Shown one piece after another: positions 5,709-13,506 of a stretch of DNA of 15,697 nucleotides. Position 1 is the first letter of the stretch. Each line of letters starts with the position of its first letter. The position numbers and the translations under genes were made by a program. The DNA comes from Boseongicola sp. SB0675_bin_26 (lineage in GTDB: Bacteria > Pseudomonadota > Alphaproteobacteria > Rhodobacterales > Rhodobacteraceae): NCBI GenBank assembly GCA_009843725.1, contig VYCX01000212.1, positions 1 to 15,697 of the forward strand, written 5' to 3'. The notes under the pieces are model-generated. The model worked only from the letters and a program-made list of their open reading frames with translations. It was not told where the DNA came from and did not search any database.

Positions 5709-6494
5709 ATGAAGAATCGTGCCGCGGAAAGCCCCGGAAGCATGCAGTGGTGGAAGGAAGAGCAGATTCGCTATTGGCGCGAAACGACCGACCATTACCT
5801 CAAGTTCGGCACCACCATCCAGGCCGGGATCCTTTGCGATGAAGACTCGGAAGGCCAGTCGTATGACGACAACAATCGCACCATCCTGAAGCGGTCCGGC
5901 CTTCGTGACGGCCAGGTGGTCCTTGATGCCGGCTGCGGCGTCTGCGGCCCGGGACTCCATGCCGCAATGCATGTTCCGGGCCTTGAAGTGCACGGAGTGA
6001 CCCTATCGCCCTATCAGGCCGAGGTCGCCCAAAAGCTGATCGCGGACTCTCCGGCCGCCGGGCGGGTTCACGTGCAAGCGGCGGACTACCACGAGCTGCC
6101 GTTTCCGGACCGGACATTCGACTGCGCCCTGTTTCTCGAATCCGCCGGATACTCCTTCCGGCTCGAGGAACTCTTTGCCGAGATTTCCAGGGTGCTGCAA
6201 GATGACGGGAAGGTCTACATCAAGGACGTGTTCTGCAGGGCCGGCGAGATGACCGTGCAGGAATGGAAGCAGATCGACGCGTTTCGCCGGATCTACGCGC
6301 AGCCCACACCCCCCATGCAAGACATGTCGGCGGCGCTTGCGGCAGCCGGCTTTGCCGTCACGTCGGCGCTGGACATCACGCCGATGATCGTTCCCAGGCC
6401 CAGGGAACGGGAATTCGGCCTTCCCCGCTTCCGGCCGTTTCCGGCCCCGCCCATACATTGGGGCGAAATTGTCGCCATCAAGGCAGCGACCTGA
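5709..6494 (+). CDS. Class I SAM-dependent methyltransferase
   Basis: This 261-aa Rossmann-fold methyltransferase has motif I VLDAGCGVCGPG at about residues 71-82. An acidic VHGVTLSP motif follows about 20 residues later, then AADYHELPFPDRTFDCALF and a post-core VLQDDGKVYIKDVF strand. The N-terminus (MQWWKEEQIRYWRETTDHYL) is like small-molecule C-, N- or O-methyltransferases of the Methyltransf_11 and sterol-methyltransferase type. The frame is open from 5529, but homology begins only after ATG 5709, which I chose despite a weak ribosome-binding site. The next gene starts 16 bp after its stop. The likely substrate is the RiPP precursor or mature peptide, for example its Trp N-terminus or a side-chain oxygen. 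This is an inference from context only; a metabolite substrate is possible. Confidence 0.8.
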   Translation: MKNRAAESPGSMQWWKEEQIRYWRETTDHYLKFGTTIQAGILCDEDSEGQSYDDNNRTILKRSGLRDGQVVLDAGCGVCGPGLHAAMHVPGLEVHGVTLSPYQAEVAQKLIADSPAAGRVHVQAADYHELPFPDRTFDCALFLESAGYSFRLEELFAEISRVLQDDGKVYIKDVFCRAGEMTVQEWKQIDAFRRIYAQPTPPMQDMSAALAAAGFAVTSALDITPMIVPRPREREFGLPRFRPFPAPPIHWGEIVAIKAAT

Positions 6495-6510
6495 CGGGAA
6501 CCAGGGGCTG

Positions 6511-7581
6511 ATGGAGCGCTTTGGGGACGTGCTGACCGGACTGCGCAGCCAGATTCCCCGATCCTTGCTTGCCGGAGCGGGATGGGACCGCCTGCTTGAA
6601 CGGGTCGGCGACCTGCCGACGGCCGCGGCGTCCTCTCTTTGCGGCTTCGAGTTCAGGCTGGACGAGCCTTCACCGGCGGCGGACTTTTCGAATCCGGTTT
6701 CCGACGGGAAGGTTGCGCGTCACCACATCGTCCGCGGCGAGGCGGCGGCGCCGGCATCGGTTGACGCATGGCTCGCCGCGCACCTGAAGGACCCGTCCGC
6801 GACCGAACATTGGCTCGAGTCCGTGTTGCTGGCCTACGACATCATCGGCATGCCTCCCGGACGGCCCGAGCCCCCGGTCATCTATCTGAGGCTTCTGTCC
6901 GGCCGCGGCAAGGGTGGGGCGGCCGCCGGACCAGCGACGATCGCGCGCACGGTTGCCCAGGCATCGGCGCGCGATGACAGCGCGCCCGAGCGCCGCGCGC
7001 TGACATGGGCGCTTGGAGTCTTGCCGGCGGGCGCCAGGCTTGCCTATGTCGGGGCGACCCCGAACCGTTCGCCCAGATCGGTCAGGTTGCTCATGGCGGA
7101 CATCGGACCTCGTGACGTCGGACCCCTGCTCAGCCGGCTGGAGTGGCAGGGGTCGATCGCCGCCGTGGACCGCCTGCTGTCCGGCATGGCGGATCTTTGC
7201 CGTCGCTTCCTGCTCCTCCTCGATGTCAGCGAGGACGGCGCGTTGCCGCGCATCGGCTTCGAAATGCATGCGTTGCCGGAGGACGCAACCAGCCACCGCG
7301 CCTTGTTCGCCGCCTGGCTGATCAGTTCGAGACCTGACTGGAAACCGGTGATCCAGCGCCTGGTGGACCGGCATCAATGCATCCCCGCCAAGGCCGAAGG
7401 CCTGCTGTCATGGCCCAGGCGGCGCACCGTCTTCGGCAAGGACGGGGCGTTCGAGCTCTACATGGGAATCAACCACGTAAAGCTGTCGGTCGAAGGGGGG
7501 GGGGTGCGGGCCAAGGCCTACGGCGGCCTACGCCTGCTGCCGATGGACGAGTTCGCGAAAGAGGCCCTCTTCGGCGGCTAG
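6511..7581 (+). CDS. RiPP-cluster protein of unknown function
   Basis: This is a 356-aa soluble-looking protein, co-directional with the methyltransferase (16-bp gap). Its stop overlaps the convergent ABC exporter gene by 54 bp. Recognisable blocks are PPVIYLRLLSGRG (121-133), LPAGARLAYVGATPNRS (171-187), RFLLLLDVSEDGALPRIGFE (232-251), HQCIPAKAEGLLSWP (288-302) and INHVKLSVE...RAKAYGGL (320-340). From memory, this block order occurs in uncharacterised proteins beside NHLP or Nif11-type RiPP clusters in cyanobacteria and proteobacteria, but no activity is known to me. There are no Walker, SAM or metal motifs and no transmembrane segments. The ATG at 6511 is preferred over GTG 6469, which lies inside the methyltransferase gene. 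A precursor-binding or maturation role is possible. A G10 run lies near its 3' end. Confidence 0.7.
   Translation: MERFGDVLTGLRSQIPRSLLAGAGWDRLLERVGDLPTAAASSLCGFEFRLDEPSPAADFSNPVSDGKVARHHIVRGEAAAPASVDAWLAAHLKDPSATEHWLESVLLAYDIIGMPPGRPEPPVIYLRLLSGRGKGGAAAGPATIARTVAQASARDDSAPERRALTWALGVLPAGARLAYVGATPNRSPRSVRLLMADIGPRDVGPLLSRLEWQGSIAAVDRLLSGMADLCRRFLLLLDVSEDGALPRIGFEMHALPEDATSHRALFAAWLISSRPDWKPVIQRLVDRHQCIPAKAEGLLSWPRRRTVFGKDGAFELYMGINHVKLSVEGGGVRAKAYGGLRLLPMDEFAKEALFGG
7495..7504 (+). repeat. Run of ten G inside the unknown-function gene
   Basis: Ten consecutive G residues encode the Gly-Gly-Gly of VEGGGVRAKAY. The reading frame stays sensible on both sides. Such runs are prone to sequencing errors and to slippage; a one-base change would alter the last 30 or so residues. 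Confidence 0.8.
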
Positions 7582-10449
7582 CTCCTCGAAGCGGCCTGCC
7601 TGGGCGACACGGCCCGCTTTCAGCACGTAGATCCGGTTCGCCCGGCGTATGGTGGACAGCCGGTGCGCGATGACGATGCGCGTGCTGGCGGACTCCTCGA
7701 TGGCTCGCATCGTCCGGGCCTGGCTGTTCGTGTCCAGCCAGCTCGTGGGTTCGTCGAGAAGGATGATGCGGGGGTTGCGTATCAACGCCGCAGCGATGCG
7801 GATTCGCTGAACCTGGCCGCCGGAGAACGTCGCCGCGTTTTCGTCCACGGAGGTATGAAGCCCCATCGGCATGGCGCGGACATCCTCCTCGACTCCGGCG
7901 AGACGCACGGCGCGCCAGGCGTCCTCCTCGTTCAATCCGGTGTCGTTGCCGATTATGTTGTCGAGAATGGTTCCGCTTTGCAGCAGCACGTCCTGCAGCA
8001 CGACGCCGAGCTGCCTTCGCACCGAGACGACATCAAGCTGGTCGAGACTCTGGCCGTCGAAATACACCGCCCCGGCGCTCGGCCGTTCCAGGCCAAGGGC
8101 GAGCCGGAGCAAGGTGCTCTTGCCAGCGCCGGATTCTCCCACGATGGCGATGAATTCGCCCGGTTTCGCGTGAACGCTCACGTCCCGCAAGGTCGCGGCA
8201 TTCTCAGAATAGCCGAAACTGACCTTGTCGAGAAGGATCTCCCCTTGCAGTTCCTTGCCCACGCCACGTACCGCGCCGGACGCCGTCTCGGCCGCAAGAA
8301 CCGGACGCACCTGCTCGCAGGCCGGCTTGACGAAGGCGATCGAACGGACAGAATTGCCCAGCATGACGAGTGTCATGAACAGGAACATCGCCGCGGTGTG
8401 AACCGCAAGAAAGTCGGCGGTGGCAAGGCCGTTCTCGCCTTGGACCGCCACCGCGGCGAACAGCGCGGCACTCCCGACGAAAGGCACCGCAGCCGCCAAC
8501 GCCACAATCCGTTCGTTCAGGACGGCCTGCCGGATTTCCGCGTGCTTGTGTTCGCGATAGCGCCTTGCCCACGCGGCGAAGGCCATGTCCTCGGCCCCGG
8601 CGGTGCGCAGCTTCGCGATCCCGCTCAGGAACTGATGCAGTTCGCCCAGAAGCTGGCGCGACGACCGCAGATGGCTGCGCTGGTGCTCGATCAGGCTACC
8701 GCAGAAGGCGGCGGTTGCCCCGAGCACCGCAAATGTCAGGGCGGTGACCGTCCAGCCCAGGGTAGCATCGTGGTAGAAGATCAGCCCTAGGGCCGGCAGG
8801 GCGAACAGCGTGGACAACGCTGCATCGACCGCAATCCCGGCCACATTGTCCCTGACGTCCTGAAAGACCATCGATCTCGCCGCGAGTTCGCCTGCGCTGA
8901 AGCGGCGGAAAAACTTCAGCGGCAGGCGCAGCAGACGATCCCAAACGGCCGCGCCGATGCGCGCGGCGATCCGCCCTTCAAGGCGCATGAGCGCCATGCC
9001 CCTCAGCACCTGGGCCAGGGCAGCGGTCACCGCGATGCCGGCCAGAATCGCGGAGAACTGGAAGACGGCGACGGCATTTGCGGCGGGAATTGCATGCTCG
9101 ACGAGCAGGTTCGCCGCAATGGCGGGCGCCAAGGCCAGCAGTCCCGCGCAAAGACCGAAGGCCGTGAGCCGGACAGCCTCGGCAGTCATCGGCGCCACGC
9201 CGACGCCAAGCAGCTTCCGCATCGAGACGGGTCCGCTGGTGGACAGCGCGGGATACAGGAGGCAGGCGTCCCGAAGCCCTGCGCCGGTTCCGGCATTGGC
9301 GCGCACGGCCTCGCCGGTTTCCGGATCCACGACGCGATAGCGTCCGGCAAGGCCGGGCAGGAGCGCCACGGGCCGGCCGTCGTCGCTTCGGAATGCCAGC
9401 ATCGCGCCGCTGTCGCCAAGCCACCAGCGGTCTTCCACCGTCAGCCGCACGTCCCGTCTGCGCAGCGCGGACGCCATGCAGAAATCGTCCAGCGAAGGCG
9501 GGACTTCACCGGACACGGCCGGCGCGAGGATCTCGAGCCCTTCATGGGCGCCGACGATCCGCAGGGCCCGTTCGAGCGTGGAGTCGCCCTTTCGGCCTTT
9601 GCCCCTGGACTGCGTGCGGAAATCCAGCAGGTCCGCCAAGCCTCTTCTGGCAAGCGACTTTTCGCGGCGGCGCAGGGCCGCCGACGCCACCTGCAGGTTC
9701 GCGTCGTCCACCAGCAGCAGGCGACGATGAACGGATTCTGCGCCGAGAGCGAGGCGTTGGAACTCGGGCAGGCCGGCGTCGAGCAGCATCCGGATGCCGA
9801 GTTCCTGTGACGAGAGGCACGCGACGCCGCCGACTGCATGCAGCGTGACCCAGCTGTCCCGCGTCACCGGCATCAGGCCCCGTGGCCCGGACCGTGAGTC
9901 GGCCACGTCCAGGAAGGTCGCGTCCAGGTCATCGGCGGCAAGCCATGCCACGCCCTGCTCGGCCGCAGACACTCCGTGTCCCGCGTTGCTTCCCGGGCCG
10001 AGCCGCGACTCGATGCGGGGGCGGCCTTCGACTTCGGACGCCACCGCGCCCGCAAGATCCTCGACCCACGCGTCCAGCTGGGCCACGACCGCGGGCGCGA
10101 TCGCTTCGGCTTGCCTCCCTCGGGCCGCTTCCTCGCGCAGTTCCGCGAGGGGGATGCATTGCAGTGTCGTGGCTTGCACGCCCTTGGCGACGAGGAGCGT
10201 CGAATGCCCGGAGCCTTCCGCTCCGAAAGCCAGCCGGCCCCTTTCCAGGCGCGCGATGTGCCTGTACGGCATTTCCATCCGGCCGTCGGCAAGCTCCGTC
10301 CCGAGAATGTCGATCGCGCCTTCCTCGACGAACCAGGCCAGGCCGGGGTCGTCCAGCCGGATCGGGCGGTTGCCGGCCGCATCACGGCGTTCGCCCTTGG
10401 CGGCGAAGAATGCGGCCAGCGCGCCTTCCGTGCGGCTCTCATTCGCCAT
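7528..10449 (-). CDS. NHLP-type peptide exporter ABC subunit 2 (permease/ATPase)
   Basis: This 973-aa protein matches the NHLM bacteriocin ABC2 type. A long N-terminal soluble region of about 430 residues comes first, including an early beta-rich segment (WFVEEGAIDILGTEL) like a degenerate cyclic-nucleotide-binding barrel. A six-helix exporter domain follows (about 435-710), then an ATPase. The ATPase has Walker A GESGAGKST (Lys777), signature FSGGQ (875-879), Walker B LLDEPTS (Asp899, catalytic Glu900) and an AHRL H-loop. Unlike its partner it has no C39 peptidase. Its start overlaps the partner's stop by 11 bp, indicating coupled translation and probably a heterodimeric inner-membrane exporter. 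Its 3' end overlaps the convergent unknown gene. It should export the modified peptide. Confidence 0.9.
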   Translation of the reverse strand: MANESRTEGALAAFFAAKGERRDAAGNRPIRLDDPGLAWFVEEGAIDILGTELADGRMEMPYRHIARLERGRLAFGAEGSGHSTLLVAKGVQATTLQCIPLAELREEAARGRQAEAIAPAVVAQLDAWVEDLAGAVASEVEGRPRIESRLGPGSNAGHGVSAAEQGVAWLAADDLDATFLDVADSRSGPRGLMPVTRDSWVTLHAVGGVACLSSQELGIRMLLDAGLPEFQRLALGAESVHRRLLLVDDANLQVASAALRRREKSLARRGLADLLDFRTQSRGKGRKGDSTLERALRIVGAHEGLEILAPAVSGEVPPSLDDFCMASALRRRDVRLTVEDRWWLGDSGAMLAFRSDDGRPVALLPGLAGRYRVVDPETGEAVRANAGTGAGLRDACLLYPALSTSGPVSMRKLLGVGVAPMTAEAVRLTAFGLCAGLLALAPAIAANLLVEHAIPAANAVAVFQFSAILAGIAVTAALAQVLRGMALMRLEGRIAARIGAAVWDRLLRLPLKFFRRFSAGELAARSMVFQDVRDNVAGIAVDAALSTLFALPALGLIFYHDATLGWTVTALTFAVLGATAAFCGSLIEHQRSHLRSSRQLLGELHQFLSGIAKLRTAGAEDMAFAAWARRYREHKHAEIRQAVLNERIVALAAAVPFVGSAALFAAVAVQGENGLATADFLAVHTAAMFLFMTLVMLGNSVRSIAFVKPACEQVRPVLAAETASGAVRGVGKELQGEILLDKVSFGYSENAATLRDVSVHAKPGEFIAIVGESGAGKSTLLRLALGLERPSAGAVYFDGQSLDQLDVVSVRRQLGVVLQDVLLQSGTILDNIIGNDTGLNEEDAWRAVRLAGVEEDVRAMPMGLHTSVDENAATFSGGQVQRIRIAAALIRNPRIILLDEPTSWLDTNSQARTMRAIEESASTRIVIAHRLSTIRRANRIYVLKAGRVAQAGRFEELAAEEGLFRELVHRQQA

Positions 10450-12658
10450 GCATCAGCCTTCGATAGAAGCTGTCATGAGCATGGAGCTCGTCGTGAGTGC
10501 CCTGCTCGACGATGCGGCCCTGGTCCATGACGACGACAAGGTCGGCGTCGCGGATGGTGCCGAGGCGATGGGCGACGACCAGGCAGGAGCAGCCCCGGCG
10601 GCGGATGCGGTCATCGATCCGCAGCTCGACGGCCGGGTCGAGCGCGCTGGTCGCTTCATCCAGGATCAGCAGTGACGGATTGCTGACCAGCGCCCGGGCG
10701 ATTTCGAGCCGTGCGCGCTGGCCGCCGCTGAAATTGCGCCCTCGCTCTTCAACCATTGACTCGTATGCCCCGGGCCGACTGGTGACTTCCCCATGAATCG
10801 CGGCATCCCGGGCGGCGGCGGTCATGTGTCGCTCGGGAACCGTCGCGTCCCACATCGTCAGGTTGTCGCGCACGCTCGCGGCAAACAGCACGGGCTGCTG
10901 GTTCACGATGGAAACCGATCGGCAGAACACTTCCCTGGGAATGCCGGCGAGTGCATGCCCGTCGAACAGCACCTCGCCGGACCATGGCTGATGCAGTCCG
11001 ACCGCGAGCAACGCCAGGGTGGACTTCCCCGAACCGCTTGCGCCCACCACCGCCACTCGCTGGCCGGGCTCGATCGTCAAATTGAAGTCTTCCACAAGCG
11101 GCGGGCGGTTCCGCTGGAAACCGAAGGTCACGCCCCGCAGTTCCAGCCGGCCGACCAGCCGCAGGCGGCCGCCGAGCGCGCGGACACGGCCTTGCGGGTC
11201 GCCGTCACGGTTTGCCAGCGTGGCTGCCTGCGGGGCGTTGAAGACGTCATCCATCCTGGTCAGGTCTGCCTCCAGGGTCGCCAGGAGATCCGAGAACTGG
11301 CCAATGCTCGACACCGGGCGGAGGAAGTTGCCGGCCAGAACGTAGAATCCCAGCAAGGTCCCGATGCTCATGTCCCCGGACATCGCGCGCCAGCCGCCAA
11401 GGCCGAACACCGCCGCCGCCGCGAACAGCTGGAACAGTTGCGGCAGCGCGGCCGCGACATGGCCCAGCTCCACGAACCTTTGCCTGGCGCCGAGTTCGCG
11501 AGCCTGCCTGCCGCTCCAGCGCGAAAAGAAGTCGTTCTCGCCGGCCGTCGCCTGCAGGCTCTCGATCATGCGCAACCCTGCCGCGCTCATGCCGGCAAGG
11601 ATTCCCTGTTCGCGCCGCACCTGATGGTTCCGGTCGCGGCGCATGCGGGCAAGCACATGGATCGACATCACGCAAGCGATGCCAAGGCCGGCCACGGCCA
11701 GACCCAGCAGAAAGTCCAGGGCAAGCATTGCGGCAAGGAAGACCGTGCTCATCGCCAGATCGACACCGAGCCGCACGAGCTGGCCGGCCCCCGCTTCGGC
11801 GACCTGGTCTATCAGCCGCATGCGCAGGGCCAGGTCCGCGGCAAAGCGCTGGCTGAAGAATCGCATCGGCAGCCGAAGCAAGTGGTCCAGGTAGCGGTCC
11901 GACTGCTCCGTGGACAGCCGCAGGACCAGATCGTTCAGGGTGCGCATCTGCAGCCACGTGAACAGGAAGACGAGTCCGCCAGCGGCCATCATGGTCGCGA
12001 CCAGGGTCCCGCCTGCATCAGTCTGCTGCGCCTGCAGCACGCCGTCGACGAACCGGGCAAGCAGCAACGGCAAGGCAAGCGAAGTCAGGGCAAGCAGCAA
12101 ACCGAATGCGGTCGCGCGGCCCAGCAATGCGCGATGGCCGCGCAGCCAGGGCCACAATCGCCGCATGACGCCCGGGCGCGTGCCGGTGGCGACGAACCCG
12201 GTGTCCGGCTCAAGCAGGAGTCCGACGCCGGTGAAGTCGCGATTGAAGGTACGGGCATCGACCACCCGATGTCCCTCGGCGGGGTCGTTCAGGTAGTAGC
12301 ATCCCCGCCCGACACCCTCGAGAACGACGAAGTGCCTGAACCCCCAGAACAGGATCATGGGCATCGGCAGCCGGGACAGTCCGCTCACCTGGCTCGACCA
12401 GCCGGTCGCCTTCAGGCCGCAGTTCCGGGCGGCGACCGCAAGATCCTCGAGCGTCGCGCCGTCACGTCCTGCGCCGCAGCGTTCGCGCAGTTCCTCGAGC
12501 TGCGCCCAGCAGCCGAAATGCGCGAGCACGATGCCAAGACATGCGGCGCCGCAGTCGGTGGCTTCCAGCTGCATGACCAAGGGCGTGCGGCGACGCATCG
12601 CGTTGCGTTTCGAAGGTGCGGGACCGGTGGCTGAGTCTGATTGGCGGCCGTTGTTCAT
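10439..12658 (-). CDS. NHLP-type peptidase-containing ABC exporter (C39 peptidase/permease/ATPase)
   Basis: This 739-aa PCAT-type transporter cuts the leader after Gly-Gly and exports the core peptide. The N-terminal C39 peptidase shows QLEATDCGAACL (oxyanion Gln30, nucleophile Cys36), His109 in FRHFVVLEG and Asp125 in LNDPAEG, so it looks catalytically complete. The exporter transmembrane domain (about 175-460) and ATPase follow: Walker A GASGSGKST (Lys545), signature FSGGQ (643-647), Walker B LILDEATS (Asp667/Glu668) and AHRL. It begins 12 bp after the truncated HlyD stop without a clear ribosome-binding site, so it is probably translationally coupled. A later ATG at residue 21 is a possible alternative start. 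Its substrate is presumably the precursor at 13225-13488, which ends its leader in Gly-Gly. Confidence 0.93.
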   Translation of the reverse strand: MNNGRQSDSATGPAPSKRNAMRRRTPLVMQLEATDCGAACLGIVLAHFGCWAQLEELRERCGAGRDGATLEDLAVAARNCGLKATGWSSQVSGLSRLPMPMILFWGFRHFVVLEGVGRGCYYLNDPAEGHRVVDARTFNRDFTGVGLLLEPDTGFVATGTRPGVMRRLWPWLRGHRALLGRATAFGLLLALTSLALPLLLARFVDGVLQAQQTDAGGTLVATMMAAGGLVFLFTWLQMRTLNDLVLRLSTEQSDRYLDHLLRLPMRFFSQRFAADLALRMRLIDQVAEAGAGQLVRLGVDLAMSTVFLAAMLALDFLLGLAVAGLGIACVMSIHVLARMRRDRNHQVRREQGILAGMSAAGLRMIESLQATAGENDFFSRWSGRQARELGARQRFVELGHVAAALPQLFQLFAAAAVFGLGGWRAMSGDMSIGTLLGFYVLAGNFLRPVSSIGQFSDLLATLEADLTRMDDVFNAPQAATLANRDGDPQGRVRALGGRLRLVGRLELRGVTFGFQRNRPPLVEDFNLTIEPGQRVAVVGASGSGKSTLALLAVGLHQPWSGEVLFDGHALAGIPREVFCRSVSIVNQQPVLFAASVRDNLTMWDATVPERHMTAAARDAAIHGEVTSRPGAYESMVEERGRNFSGGQRARLEIARALVSNPSLLILDEATSALDPAVELRIDDRIRRRGCSCLVVAHRLGTIRDADLVVVMDQGRIVEQGTHDELHAHDSFYRRLMHGE

Positions 12659-12670
12659 CGGAACGGAATG

Positions 12671-12838
12671 TCAGTTCAGCAAGACGGTGGCGATGGCCAG
12701 AACGAAAAGCAAGGAAATTCCGAACGCCAGCAGGAACACCCTTTCATGCGGTGCCGTGACTCGCAGGAGTTCGTCCGGCGCTTCGGGCTGCGCATGGCGG
12801 ATCAGCGCTTCACGGCGGAAGAATCTTCTGTCAGTCAT
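12671..12838 (-). pseudogene. Truncated HlyD-like NHLP secretion protein (N-terminus plus TM only)
   Basis: This 55-aa frame has a cytoplasmic N-terminus (FFRREALIRHAQ, PDELLRVTAPHE) followed by one hydrophobic helix (VFLLAFGISLLFVLAIATVL). That is the start of the NHLM-system membrane-fusion proteins, which normally run to several hundred residues with coiled-coil and beta-barrel domains. Here it ends at TGA just after the helix. The ABC1 gene begins 12 bp later, so the missing body is not hidden in another frame. AGGG lies 8 nt before the start. It is either a deletion remnant kept for translational coupling or a functional single-pass microprotein. Loss of the periplasmic adaptor would mean export only to the periplasm, or use of an adaptor encoded elsewhere. 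Confidence 0.65.
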
Positions 12839-12869
12839 GGAAAGACCCTGGCCAAATCCGCAATCCCGT

Positions 12870-12971
12870 TCAACAATCCTGGTCAGACTGTGACGGCCAG
12901 CCGCCGTCTGCCTCGCTGGCAGCCTGCCGAACTTCAGGCAACAGCCCGACCCCGGCCCATGATGCAGTCAT
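12870..12971 (-). CDS. Tiny frame ending in a GG-W motif, possible second or decayed precursor
   Basis: This 33-residue frame ends LLPEVRQAASEADGGW followed by PSQSDQDC and a stop. The order Gly-Gly-Trp followed by a short polar tail mimics the real precursor's end, and it lies in the same direction between precursor and exporter genes. The usual NHLP body is missing, and the double-glycine consensus (L at -12, L at -7) is poor. There is no clear ribosome-binding site. It may be chance. Otherwise 12839-13224 shows no gene. Confidence 0.2.
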   Translation of the reverse strand: MTASWAGVGLLPEVRQAASEADGGWPSQSDQDC

Positions 12972-13154
12972 CAGGCCGGAAGAGCGCGGTTTTCTGGCCC
13001 CGCACGGATGATCGCTCCTGCCCCCTTGATGGCCGAAGCCACGGAACCTAGCGGCAGGCGACTTGGCGAACTCTCCGGGACGCAGGACAGTTCCTTCGCC
13101 GGCAAGGCGATGCCGGACCGAGGCCACACCCTCAACCGCCGCTGTCCGGCCGCT

Positions 13155-13174
13155 ATGCAGGAGCCGGCCTGCAT
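13155..13174. repeat. Hairpin between precursor and exporter genes
   Basis: ATGCAGG-AGCCGG-CCTGCAT is a perfect 7-bp stem with a 6-nt loop, 51 bp downstream of the precursor stop on the minus strand. No T-run follows. It could be a partial terminator or an RNA-processing hairpin that keeps precursor expression above that of the exporter, a common arrangement in peptide operons. Confidence 0.4.
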
Positions 13175-13224
13175 CGCGTTTCATGCCGAACCTGCAGACG
13201 CCTTCGCGCCAATGCCGGCCGCTC

Positions 13225-13488
13225 CTAGTACGAGCTTGAGGTCGGAGCCCAACCTCCGGCTGCGCCGCGCAGTTCCTCGTCGGAAAGGCGGCTGCCTGCC
13301 GGCGGCAGGACCAAGTGAAATTCGGTCGCGCTCTCTTCATGCACGTTGATGGAAAACCCTTCCGGCACCGTAAGCCCGGTGGCTTCCTTGATTGCCTCGC
13401 GCGGGTCTTCAAGCAACCTGCCGCGGAAGGCTTCGTCCTCGTCCGCCTTGACCTTGATCATGTCTTCCATTTCCACTGCGGTCTTCAT
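13225..13488 (-). CDS. NHLP/proteusin-type RiPP precursor, core WAPTSSSY
   Basis: This 87-aa precursor has an acidic N-terminal leader like the alpha subunit of nitrile hydratase. The helical part is DEAFRGRLLEDPREAIKEAT (19-38), then GLTVPEGFSINVHEES (38-53) and the strand EFHLVLPPAG (56-65). The leader ends in a textbook double-glycine site LSDEELRGAAGG (68-79). Cleavage after Gly79 would release an eight-residue core, Trp-Ala-Pro-Thr-Ser-Ser-Ser-Tyr (80-87). The core has no Cys, so thioether or thiazole chemistry from Cys is excluded. AGGAG (13496-13500) sits 7 nt before the ATG, which is why this start is chosen over a longer open frame beginning at 13614. Its own promoter candidate is at 13534-13561. 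It is the likely substrate of the halogenase, oxygenase, methyltransferase and C39 exporter. NHLP family membership is strong; the modifications are inferred. Confidence 0.9.
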   Translation of the reverse strand: MKTAVEMEDMIKVKADEDEAFRGRLLEDPREAIKEATGLTVPEGFSINVHEESATEFHLVLPPAGSRLSDEELRGAAGGWAPTSSSY

Positions 13489-13506
13489 GGAGTCTCTCCT
13501 CAGGCT

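Noticed and set aside
5210..5743. 177-aa minus-strand and similar plus-strand frames in the 5041-5708 gap
   Set aside because: No recognisable domain, no ribosome-binding site, and no transposase signature despite the hairpins. Treated as non-coding.
6511..7581. Assignment of the unknown protein as a PatF/ABBA-type peptide prenyltransferase
   Set aside because: Only a vague likeness around LLLLDVSEDGALPRIGFE. The diagnostic motifs of that family could not be aligned, so no function is claimed.
10793..12634. 613-aa plus-strand open frame opposite the peptidase-exporter gene
   Set aside because: It lies wholly antisense to a gene with full C39, Walker A, signature and Walker B motifs. The translation is low-complexity Gln/Arg/His-rich with no family pattern, as expected for a shadow in GC-rich DNA.
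12870..13412. 180-aa minus-strand frame overlapping the precursor
   Set aside because: Its first part is an out-of-frame reading of the precursor gene and the rest shows no domain. Only its last 33 codons were kept as a low-confidence curiosity.
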